This document shows, in pieces, positions 1 to 5,121 of a DNA stretch of 5,166 bases. Made by a program: the position numbers and the translations under genes. Positions within the stretch are counted from its first letter, which is position 1; every line of letters begins with the position of its first letter. The DNA is from an uncultured Clostridia bacterium (lineage in GTDB: Bacteria > Bacillota_A > Clostridia > Peptostreptococcales > Anaerovoracaceae): assembly GCA_945873875.1 (NCBI GenBank), contig CAMCER010000076.1:1-5166 (forward strand). The letters are read 5' to 3'. Below the pieces are notes generated by a model. That model was not told the origin of the DNA and did no database searches. It saw only the letters and a list, made by a program, of their open reading frames with translations.

Positions 1-356
1 GCATTGACCAGAGTGCCGGAAAACACTCCTGCTGCCGGGTGCACCACCATGCCTTTTGGTTTGTTGACTACCAGCACCTCGCTGTCCTCGTACACGATAT
101 CACGAGGGATATCCTGCGGCATAACTTCCAGCACTTCAGGCTCCGGGAGATCGATATGCACAGACTCTGTCCCTTCCACTGTGTATTTTTTGCTGCTGCA
201 GATATTTCCGTCCAGCATCACTCGGCCTTCTTCTATATGCCGGGTCAAAGCGCTTCTTGAGATATCAGGTAGCAGAAGAGAAAGAGCCTTATCCAGCCTC
301 TGTCCTTTTTCTTTTTCCGTAAACTGAACTTCTATAATCCTTTCTTCTTCTGTCAT
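1..356 (-). CDS. rluD: RluA/RluD-family 23S rRNA pseudouridine synthase, N-terminal part (runs off the left edge)
   Basis: My translation from the ATG at 356-354 gives 118 complete codons that stay open to the window edge; the 3' end is outside. Residues about 18-65 form an S4-like RNA-binding domain (GQRLDKALSLLLPDISRS, then IEEGRVMLDG). From about residue 88 the pseudouridine synthase fold begins with the hallmark stretch DSEVLVVNKPKGMVVHPAAG (91-110). Family knowledge: RluA/RluD enzymes isomerise uridines in 23S rRNA using an Asp in an HRLD motif, which should lie just beyond the window and cannot be checked. The start codon overlaps the lspA stop in an ATGA arrangement, and a purine-rich AGGGAAGAG inside the lspA end could act as ribosome binding site, so translation is probably coupled. 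The family is sure. The RluD subtype (rather than another RluA-type paralogue) is likely from the S4 domain and the lspA neighbourhood. Confidence 0.93.
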   Translation of the reverse strand, partial: MTEEERIIEVQFTEKEKGQRLDKALSLLLPDISRSALTRHIEEGRVMLDGNICSSKKYTVEGTESVHIDLPEPEVLEVMPQDIPRDIVYEDSEVLVVNKPKGMVVHPAAGVFSGTLVN

Positions 357-802
357 TTTTTCTCTTCCCTGTTATAGTAAAGCAGTACATAGAGGAGTAT
401 CAGACCGCAACCGGTGCAGATACAGATATCTGCGAAGTTGAATATGGCAAAGCTTCCGAAACTGAGATAGTCGATCACATATCCGAAGCAGGCTCTGTCT
501 ATGAGATTTCCCAGACCGCCTGCGATTATCAGCGAAAGGCCCCAGTTCAGAAGAGCCGGTCCTTTTTTACGCCTGATGAAAAGATATACCGCCGCCGCAG
601 CTGATATGACACCTGGAATGAGTATGAGAAGAAAGCCTGCGTTGGAAAACAGGCTGAACGCGATCCCTGTGTTCTGAGTATATGCGATCCTGAAAAAATC
701 GCCTATGACAGGTATGCTTTCTCCCGGCTCCATCCCTGAGCGTACCAGATATTTTATTATCTGATCCGCTGCCAGAAGCACTGCTGCGATGATGTAATAC
801 AT
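353..802 (-). CDS. lspA: Lipoprotein signal peptidase (signal peptidase II)
   Basis: An aspartic protease of the cytoplasmic membrane that cleaves the signal peptide from diacylglyceryl-modified prolipoproteins. With the ATG at 802-800 it is 149 aa, a normal family length. Visible family boxes: AADQIIKYLV near the N-terminus (Asp13), TQNTGIAFSLF (Asn44), GNLIDR...GYVIDYL (Asn99, Asp102, catalytic Asp111) and FAIFNFADI (Asn122, catalytic Asp125). Asp111 and Asp125 match the D124/D143 dyad of characterised enzymes, with identical spacing from the NxxDR box. Four hydrophobic segments fit the usual topology (about 3-18, 54-75, 86-102, 124-142). An in-frame GTG at 811 would add three residues, but it is the last base of a stem and poorly spaced from GGAGG, so I prefer the ATG. 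It lies 45 nt after divIVA and overlaps rluD by 4 nt. A hairpin sits between the GGAGG and the start codon and may control its expression. Confidence 0.96.
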   Translation of the reverse strand: MYYIIAAVLLAADQIIKYLVRSGMEPGESIPVIGDFFRIAYTQNTGIAFSLFSNAGFLLILIPGVISAAAAVYLFIRRKKGPALLNWGLSLIIAGGLGNLIDRACFGYVIDYLSFGSFAIFNFADICICTGCGLILLYVLLYYNREEKK

Positions 803-810
803 AAAAATCA

Positions 811-830
811 CGGGGCATATAAATGCCCCG
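811..830 (-). promoter_or_regulatory. Perfect hairpin between divIVA and lspA (attenuator or translation-start element)
   Basis: On the minus strand CGGGGCAT (830-823) pairs perfectly with ATGCCCCG (818-811) around a TTAT loop: an 8-bp stem with six G-C pairs. It starts directly after GGAGG (835-831) and is followed by TGATTTTTATG, whose T-run leads into the lspA ATG. Two readings are possible. It may be a moderate intrinsic terminator or attenuator between divIVA and the lspA-rluD pair. Or it may be looped out, so that GGAGG sits 8 nt from the ATG instead of 28. The structure is seen directly; the function is inference. Confidence 0.7.
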
Positions 831-835
831 CCTCC
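831..835 (-). promoter_or_regulatory. Ribosome binding site (GGAGG) for lspA, separated from the start by a hairpin
   Basis: GGAGG lies 28 nt upstream of the ATG at 802 and 19 nt upstream of the alternative GTG at 811, both too far for a linear Shine-Dalgarno. If the 20-nt hairpin 811-830 is folded, the remaining spacer to the ATG is TGATTTTT (8 nt), which is ideal. This supports the ATG at 802 as the start. Confidence 0.55.
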
Positions 836-847
836 ATACTGCTTTTA

Positions 848-1546
848 TCAGTCTTTATTTCTGAAGATCATGGTCTGATCCATGTCCGGCTTTTTAGCTG
901 CCGGTCTTCCTGCGATGGTGTCCTTGGGGGCAGCAGCCTTCTTTACAGGTGCCGCGGCTTCAGGCTTTTTAGCCTGCTGTCTTGACGGCATCGGTCTGCT
1001 GACCATGGTGCTCCTGCTGACTTCCTGCTTTGGTTCAGGCGCAGGTTCAGGTTCCGGAACTTCCAAATCTTCAAGATCGTTTATGGTAAGGTCAGGATAT
1101 ATCTCTTCTGTAAGAGTATCGAACCTTTCCAGTTCGGACTCCAGCAGATTCCTGTACCTGTTCTTGAAAGCATCGAAGTTGCGCTTGAGCATGGCGTTCT
1201 CATCTTCGATCTCTGATGCCTTCTGCCTTGCTTCTTTTCTGATGTTGGAAGCCTCAAGCTCAGCATCTTTGATCATGAGCCTTGCCCTCTTTTCTGCGCT
1301 GAAAGATATCTCCTTCATCAGATCCTGGGCAGACTTAAGTGTATCTGCTACAGTGCTGTCGGACTTGGCACGTTCTGCGATGTTGTTCTCAAGATCACTT
1401 ATAGTCGCTTTGAGGGATTCATTCTCTTTTATGAGGCGTTCCATCTCCACGATGATCTTATCGAGGAAAGCATCTACTTCGTCTTCCTTGTATCCCCGCA
1501 CTGCTCTGGAAAACTCTTTTTCCTGTATATCATACGGTGTGATCAT
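848..1546 (-). CDS. divIVA: DivIVA-domain cell-pole/septum scaffold protein
   Basis: 232 aa. The N-terminal DivIVA domain is clear: FSRAVRGYKEDEVDAFLD (12-29), the conserved RGY...EVDxFLDKI signature that binds curved membrane in the family. Residues about 30-150 are charged and heptad-like, typical of the long parallel coiled coil, with a short non-coil stretch near 60-75. The tail (161-232) is low complexity: PEPEPAPEPK at 164-173, then Ala/Lys/Pro-rich segments and a short terminal TMIFRNKD. DivIVA proteins mark negatively curved membrane at septa and poles and recruit division, wall-growth or chromosome-anchoring partners. Where Bacillus subtilis has Phe17-Arg18 at the membrane-inserting tip, this protein has Val16-Arg17, a hydrophobic substitution. 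The start is fixed by GGAGGT five nt upstream, encoded inside the last codons of sepF, only 3 nt away. Identity is firm; which DivIVA role it plays here cannot be told. Confidence 0.95.
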   Translation of the reverse strand: MITPYDIQEKEFSRAVRGYKEDEVDAFLDKIIVEMERLIKENESLKATISDLENNIAERAKSDSTVADTLKSAQDLMKEISFSAEKRARLMIKDAELEASNIRKEARQKASEIEDENAMLKRNFDAFKNRYRNLLESELERFDTLTEEIYPDLTINDLEDLEVPEPEPAPEPKQEVSRSTMVSRPMPSRQQAKKPEAAAPVKKAAAPKDTIAGRPAAKKPDMDQTMIFRNKD

Positions 1547-1549
1547 CTC

Positions 1550-2062
1550 TTACCTCCAGGCGTTCTTTGACATGTTCGAAAAATCGAAATTGGTCTTCTC
1601 CATTCCTGCTTTGATATCAACATTCTCAGGAGCGAAAACGAATATGTTCGCTGCTACCTTCTGAACGTTGCCGTTGAGAGCATATGTTGCTCCGCTGAGA
1701 AAATCGAACACCTTTCTTGCCGTGTCAGATTCAACCTTTTCCAGATTGATGATGATCGGCTTTCTGGCCTTCAGGCTGTCTACGAGCTTAGGACATTCGT
1801 CAAAATTGTCCGGCTCGATAACAACGAGCTTGAACGCGTTGCTGTACCTGTTTGAATTTCTGCTGCTCTGTGGCTGAGGCTGCTGCATGCTCAGCACCTT
1901 GTTATCTCTCGTTTCTGATCTGTATGAGCCCTGATTCCTGTTTCTCGGGATATCAGCTCCCCTGCGCTCCGGCTTCTTAGCTGCCTGGACCTCTTCTTCG
2001 TACTCATCGTCGTCGATGTCTTCGATACCTACCAGATCCTTGAACTTATCGATTAATCCCAT
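1550..2062 (-). CDS. sepF: Cell division protein SepF
   Basis: 170 aa. The N-terminal MGLIDKFKDLVGI (1-13) is the amphipathic membrane-targeting helix of SepF. It is followed by a very acidic patch (14-24) and a disordered Arg/Asn/Gln-rich linker (about 25-75). The SepF domain covers about 77-150: FKLVVIEP, a DECPKLVDSLKARKPIIINLEKV segment (88-110), ARKVFDFLSGATYAL with the conserved FLSG (121-124), and a C-terminal VAANIFVFAPENVDI. Family knowledge: SepF binds the FtsZ C-terminal tail, polymerises into arcs or rings and anchors FtsZ to the membrane, partly replacing FtsA. An AGGAGGT ribosome binding site lies 4 nt before the ATG. It is 14 nt after yggS and 3 nt before divIVA, the classic Gram-positive division-cluster context, although ylmG and ylmH, which often follow sepF, are absent here. 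Confidence 0.97.
   Translation of the reverse strand: MGLIDKFKDLVGIEDIDDDEYEEEVQAAKKPERRGADIPRNRNQGSYRSETRDNKVLSMQQPQPQSSRNSNRYSNAFKLVVIEPDNFDECPKLVDSLKARKPIIINLEKVESDTARKVFDFLSGATYALNGNVQKVAANIFVFAPENVDIKAGMEKTNFDFSNMSKNAWR
1552..1557 (-). promoter_or_regulatory. divIVA ribosome binding site inside the sepF terminus
   Basis: GGAGGT at 1557-1552 spans the final Trp-Arg codons and stop of sepF (TGG AGG TAA) and lies 5 nt (AAGAG) before the divIVA ATG. Ribosomes ending sepF sit on this site, so reinitiation or coupling between the two division proteins is likely. The coupling is inference; the site is seen directly. Confidence 0.85.
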
Positions 2063-2066
2063 TTTG

Positions 2067-2073
2067 ACCTCCT
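2067..2073 (-). promoter_or_regulatory. Strong sepF ribosome binding site (AGGAGGT)
   Basis: AGGAGGT lies in the 14-nt yggS-sepF gap with a 4-nt spacer (CAAA) to the sepF ATG. It is the longest Shine-Dalgarno match in the window and confirms the start, suggesting that sepF is well translated. Confidence 0.85.
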
Positions 2074-2076
2074 GTC

Positions 2077-2751
2077 TTAAACACTCTTACTGTAATCTCT
2101 CTCACCAAATATGGATGTCCCTATCCTTACCAGATTGGACCCCTCTTCAATCGCCACCTTATAGTCATGAGACATGCCCATGGACAGATATCTGAAATCA
2201 AGGTTCTCATGATCGATCCGGCTGAACTGATCATAGAGTTTCTTCACTTCAGCTAAGTACTGTCTTACTGTATCAGGATCATCTGCATATGGCGCGATGC
2301 ACATGAGCCCTCTTATCCTGACGCTGGGGCAGTTTTCCAGAATATCTTCGATTAGTTTCCCCGTCTCGTCAGTAGTGATACCGAATTTGCTTTCTTCCTG
2401 CGCTGAATTCACCTGGATGAGGATGTCCATAGTCAGATCATGCTGCGCTGCACGTTTGTCAATTTCCTTAGCCAGTTTCAGTGAATCCACGGAATGTATC
2501 ATGGATACCTTGTCTATAATGTATTTGACCTTGTTAGTCTGCAGGTGTCCGATCATGTGCCATCTTACAGGCTTCACATGGTCGTACTTATCCAGGATCT
2601 CCTGGACCTTGTTCTCGCCTATGTCTGTGGCTCCTGCGTCGATGACTTCATTGAGCATTTCTACAGGGTGTGTCTTGGTCACAGCCACCAGCAGGACATC
2701 TTCTCCCACTTCCTTATCCAGTCTCTGAAAATTCTCTGTTATTGATGACAT
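2077..2751 (-). CDS. yggS: YggS/PLPBP-family pyridoxal-phosphate homeostasis protein
   Basis: 224 aa, a single-domain alanine-racemase-like TIM barrel without the racemase C-terminal domain. Family hallmarks in order: VAVTKTHP with the PLP Schiff-base Lys26; GENKVQE (45-51); WHMIGHLQTNK (64-74); IHSVDS (85-90); VNSAQEESKFG (114-124); RGLMCIAP (147-154); LSMGMSHDY (189-197); and RIGTSIFGERDY (209-220), which shapes the phosphate pocket. Members bind PLP and balance vitamin B6 and amino/keto-acid pools; no catalytic reaction is established. The N-terminal helix region before the Lys strand looks about ten residues shorter than in many homologues, but all PLP-pocket motifs are intact. GAGGTG sits 5 nt before the ATG, so the start is good. 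It is flanked by an HlyD-like gene (12 nt) and sepF (14 nt). Linkage with sepF is common in Firmicutes (ylmE in Bacillus), but the functional reason is not established. Confidence 0.96.
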   Translation of the reverse strand: MSSITENFQRLDKEVGEDVLLVAVTKTHPVEMLNEVIDAGATDIGENKVQEILDKYDHVKPVRWHMIGHLQTNKVKYIIDKVSMIHSVDSLKLAKEIDKRAAQHDLTMDILIQVNSAQEESKFGITTDETGKLIEDILENCPSVRIRGLMCIAPYADDPDTVRQYLAEVKKLYDQFSRIDHENLDFRYLSMGMSHDYKVAIEEGSNLVRIGTSIFGERDYSKSV

Positions 2752-2763
2752 ATCCTCACCTCT

Positions 2764-3744
2764 TCAGTTTCCTTCTCCCGGGTCTTTCAATATCTCATCG
2801 TATATCTCAACGGTGTTTACCATCTTTTTCTTCTCGTTGATGAAGTAGGTGTCTGACACTACGGACTGCACGCCGTCAGATGCCTCCACGTTGACCGGTA
2901 CGAACTTATAGTCTCCGGTCTTCTGCCTCACCATGACTCCCGGTTTTCCTTTCCTGGTAGTCATGCATTCGTTATCTATGATGAGCCCTGAGCTCCTGCT
3001 GCTTATTACCATTGCGTCCCTGCTTATGTATCTGGGCAGGTCTTTATAGTAATTGCTGCTGTAGGCTATTATCCGCCACATGTCTCCGTCTTCATCTACG
3101 CTGTTTATGGTCGCATCTATCTCTCCGTCATCTACGATCAGCGTCAGAGGATTTCCCTTTTCATACCGGGAAATGTTTTCTGATGCTGTCCAGAAAACGA
3201 AGTACCACCGGCTGTCATCTACCAGCTTATACAGAGGCTCTCCCTTGAAAGCGGCTGAACGTTTTATGCTGGTCTCCTCGAAGTCCATGTCTGAGACTTC
3301 TTCATATTTCAGGTTTTTCATGTTGCCTGTGGTAAAGGCATTCTCGTTCTCGTCTATATAAAAGCTGATCACTCCGCTGGATCCGGTCCTGAACATTTCC
3401 GTCGGAACAGTCAGGCCCTTTATATACGGCATCAGATCCTGATACTCGGACTCTTCGCCTTCTTCCAGCTTCCTTCCGTCCTCATTGAACTGAGCGACCT
3501 TAGTTTTCTTGCGTACCTTCTCTCCCTCTTTGACAAGGTAGTGGATCTCTCCCCCGGATGCAGCTGTATATACTTTTTCATTTCTGACAAAATAACAAGT
3601 GGTGCTCTCGCTTACCTGCAGTGTACCGCTCTCAATGACTTCTGTCGTCTCAAAAAGTCCTGTGACTGACGGGACGACATAGATCACAAGTCCTAAAAAA
3701 ACTACAGCTGCGATAAAGTATATGTATTTCCGCCTGTTTTTCAT
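2764..3744 (-). CDS. HlyD-like single-pass membrane protein of unknown role (operon head)
   Basis: 326 aa. A short basic N-terminus (MKNRRK) precedes one hydrophobic segment (about 7-28), so the bulk should lie outside the cytoplasmic membrane. Residues 63-86 (SGGEIHYLVKEGEKVRKKTK...) look like the biotinyl-lipoyl-type hairpin of HlyD/membrane-fusion proteins. A C-terminal stretch, RKGKPGVMVRQKTGDYKFVPVNV (264-286), resembles the terminal beta domain of that superfamily. The long coiled-coil hairpin expected of a true efflux adaptor is not evident, and no ABC or RND transporter gene is adjacent. I therefore do not call it an efflux component. The start is the ATG at 3744, with GGAG 9 nt upstream; an in-frame TTG at 3759 falls at the predicted transcription start and overlaps the Shine-Dalgarno region, so it is rejected. 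As first gene of an operon with sepF and divIVA, an envelope or division-linked role is a reasonable guess only. Confidence 0.88.
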   Translation of the reverse strand: MKNRRKYIYFIAAVVFLGLVIYVVPSVTGLFETTEVIESGTLQVSESTTCYFVRNEKVYTAASGGEIHYLVKEGEKVRKKTKVAQFNEDGRKLEEGEESEYQDLMPYIKGLTVPTEMFRTGSSGVISFYIDENENAFTTGNMKNLKYEEVSDMDFEETSIKRSAAFKGEPLYKLVDDSRWYFVFWTASENISRYEKGNPLTLIVDDGEIDATINSVDEDGDMWRIIAYSSNYYKDLPRYISRDAMVISSRSSGLIIDNECMTTRKGKPGVMVRQKTGDYKFVPVNVEASDGVQSVVSDTYFINEKKKMVNTVEIYDEILKDPGEGN

Positions 3745-3753
3745 CCCTAGATT

Positions 3754-3757
3754 CTCC
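3754..3757 (-). promoter_or_regulatory. Ribosome binding site deciding the HlyD-like gene start
   Basis: GGAG at 3757-3754 lies 9 nt before the ATG at 3744-3742. The alternative TTG codon (3759-3757) shares a base with this site and has no ribosome binding site of its own, so the ATG is preferred. Confidence 0.75.
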
Positions 3758-3766
3758 AATTAATTA

Positions 3767-3795
3767 ATTTTACCCCATATAATGTAACTTTTCAA
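3767..3795 (-). promoter_or_regulatory. Predicted sigma-A promoter of the HlyD-like/yggS/sepF/divIVA/lspA/rluD operon
   Basis: The -35 box TTGAAA (3795-3790) and -10 box TAAAAT (3772-3767) are separated by exactly 17 nt in the AT-rich trmD-HlyD-like gap. Each box differs from consensus at one position. The start of transcription would fall near 3761-3758, leaving a leader of only about 15 nt that consists of the GGAG site and spacer. No terminator hairpin is visible between trmD and this promoter, so read-through from the rimM-trmD operon is also possible. Confidence 0.75.
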
Positions 3796-3807
3796 TATAA
3801 ACACACA

Positions 3808-4593
3808 TTATTTTGTGCCTGATAAGGTCTTCTTATCCGTATATTTATCAAGTATCTTCTGCTCATCCTTAGAAAGGTCCCCGTGGCTTTCAAGATATGC
3901 CTGAAACAGGTCCGGCCGCCTCTCTTTCGTGATCTGAAGAGACCTTTCGAATTTCCATAAAGCTATCTCTTTATGATTCCCTCCGTAAAGCACTTCAGGA
4001 ACCGCAAGGCCTGCATATTCCCTGGGCTTGGTGTACTGGTCGTATTCAAGAAGCCCGCTGTACACAGACTCGTCTGTGATACCTTCCGAATCACCCAGAA
4101 CGCCCGGTATGAACCTTGCCACGCTGTCGATGAGCACCATGGCCGGAAGCTCGCCTCCCGTAAGTACGAAATCCCCGATGGATATCTCCTCCATGTCGAA
4201 CTGATCCAGTATCCTCTGGTCCACTCCCTCATAATGACCGCACAAAATCATAAGCTCTTCTTCTTTTGAAAGCTCTTCGATCTTCTGTCTGTCCAGGATC
4301 TTCCCCCTCGGAGACATGTATATGCACTTTCTGTTTCCTTTTTCCTTCCAGTCTGCTCCGCTGACGCCAGTGACTGCTTCAATGGCCCGAAACACCGGTT
4401 CTGCCTGAAGCACCATCCCGGTGCCTCCGCCAAAGGGATACTCGTCAGTCCTGTTATGTTTATCCAGAGTGTAGTCCCTTATGTCTGTGAGCCTTATATC
4501 CAGTATGCCTTTATCACAGGCCCTGCCCAGCATACTGCTTTCCGTCACCGGTACGAACATTTCGGGAAAAAGTGTGAGGATGTCGATCTTCAT
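3808..4593 (-). CDS. trmD: tRNA (guanine37-N1)-methyltransferase TrmD
   Basis: 261 aa. A SPOUT-class trefoil-knot enzyme that uses S-adenosylmethionine to methylate N1 of G37 in tRNAs reading CUN, CCN and CGG, preventing +1 frameshifts; usually essential. Motifs: MKIDILTLFPEMF at the N-terminus; YPFGGGTGMVL (52-62); YMSPRGK (92-98); the knot segments LCGHYEGVDQR (117-127) and ISIGDFVLTGGELPAMV (137-153); then VARFIPGVLG (158-167) and the C-terminal helical domain with VLYGGNHKEI and ERRPDLF. Arg160 matches the essential Arg154 of the E. coli enzyme. The position of its general base Asp169 appears to be Glu175, with Asp174 next to it (DES instead of EDS). GGGAG 8 nt before the ATG supports the start. 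It follows rimM by 24 nt, as is usual, but is not followed by rplS. Confidence 0.97.
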   Translation of the reverse strand: MKIDILTLFPEMFVPVTESSMLGRACDKGILDIRLTDIRDYTLDKHNRTDEYPFGGGTGMVLQAEPVFRAIEAVTGVSGADWKEKGNRKCIYMSPRGKILDRQKIEELSKEEELMILCGHYEGVDQRILDQFDMEEISIGDFVLTGGELPAMVLIDSVARFIPGVLGDSEGITDESVYSGLLEYDQYTKPREYAGLAVPEVLYGGNHKEIALWKFERSLQITKERRPDLFQAYLESHGDLSKDEQKILDKYTDKKTLSGTK

Positions 4594-4601
4594 GATTCGT
4601 G

Positions 4602-4606
4602 CTCCC
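4602..4606 (-). promoter_or_regulatory. trmD ribosome binding site (GGGAG)
   Basis: GGGAG lies in the 24-nt rimM-trmD gap, 8 nt before the trmD ATG. The gap holds no promoter or terminator that I can see, which fits cotranscription of rimM and trmD. Confidence 0.7.
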
Positions 4607-4617
4607 GTATAAATGCG

Positions 4618-5121
4618 TCAGTTCAGATCCAGCAGTCCTTCTGCAGGATCAAAGACTATGACGCCTTTTTCAATATCTATTTTCTTCAGGAAATCAGGCA
4701 CTGCAGGTATCAGCGCCTTTTTTCCGTCCTTCTTTTCTATCTCGTATACGTCCTGAGGTGTGTTCTGGAGTATATCTGTAACTTTGCCGATAGTATTGCC
4801 CTCTGTGTCGACGGCCTCAAGCCCTATAAGGTCCTTTACATAGTATTCGCCTTCCGGCAGCTGCTCCAGCTCATCTTCCCCCATGAAGACTTCTCTGTTC
4901 CTGACTTTCTCCGCTGCATTCCTGTCTGTGATGCCGTCAAGTTTCAGGATGACCAGATTCTTATGAAAGCGCACGTTCTCGATGATATGCTCTTCATCTT
5001 CCAGCCATACTTTATCCAGTTTTTCGAAACGATCGTTATTTTCCGCGTAACTGTAGACTCTCACCTCTCCTTTGAGGCCCTGAGCCCCGGTCACTTTGCC
5101 GATCTTTATCCTGTTTTCCAT
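4618..5121 (-). CDS. rimM: Ribosome maturation factor RimM
   Basis: 167 aa from the ATG at 5121-5119, a normal length for the family. RimM binds ribosomal protein S19 and helps mature the 3' head domain of the 30S subunit. The N-terminal RimM beta-barrel (about 4-83) begins with IKIGKVTGAQGLKGEVRVYS, where the usual His of the HGxxGE motif is Gln14. The C-terminal PRC-barrel (about 92-165) carries the EYYVKDLIG motif, with the Tyr93-Tyr94 pair needed for S19 binding, then GNTIGKVTDIL, QDVYEI, ALIPAVPDFLKKIDI and a final EGLLDLN. The same frame stays open upstream to an ATG at 5160 and to the window edge, which would add an unconserved RKKGAWYLRVKH extension. I prefer the ATG at 5121 because family proteins start a few residues before the IGKV strand, but only a weak GCGGGT-like site precedes it. 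No upstream gene can be recognised in the last 45 nt. Confidence 0.93.
   Translation of the reverse strand: MENRIKIGKVTGAQGLKGEVRVYSYAENNDRFEKLDKVWLEDEEHIIENVRFHKNLVILKLDGITDRNAAEKVRNREVFMGEDELEQLPEGEYYVKDLIGLEAVDTEGNTIGKVTDILQNTPQDVYEIEKKDGKKALIPAVPDFLKKIDIEKGVIVFDPAEGLLDLN

Noticed and set aside
4..327. Plus-strand open frames opposite the rluD N-terminus
   Set aside because: Shadow frames; the minus strand encodes a clear S4 plus pseudouridine synthase start.
353..811. GTG at 811 as the lspA start
   Set aside because: The codon begins on the last base of the stem and is 19 nt from GGAGG. The ATG three codons later fits family length and the folded spacing better.
567..818. Minus-strand frame beginning at the ATG inside the hairpin before lspA
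   Set aside because: Out of frame with lspA, rich in His/Arg/Ser as frameshift shadows are, and fully contained in lspA. Translation from its ATG would start inside a stable stem.
811..835. The hairpin read as a terminator on the plus strand
   Set aside because: There is no plus-strand gene to terminate, and no T-run directly follows the stem in that direction.
882..1664. 260-codon plus-strand open frame opposite divIVA and the end of sepF
   Set aside because: It is antisense to two well-supported genes. Its Ser/Leu/Ala-rich translation is what the reverse of coiled-coil Glu/Lys/Arg codons gives, and it shows no family motif.
2297..2745. Plus-strand open frames opposite yggS
   Set aside because: Antisense shadows of a gene with all PLP-pocket motifs; no plausible protein family.
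2764..3759. TTG at 3759 as start of the HlyD-like gene
   Set aside because: It lies at the predicted transcription start and touches the GGAG that serves the ATG at 3744.
3758..3769. Perfect 12-nt AT palindrome (AATTAATTAATT) at the -10/start region
   Set aside because: A simple AATT repeat in an AT-rich promoter is expected by composition. There is no second copy in the window to suggest an operator.
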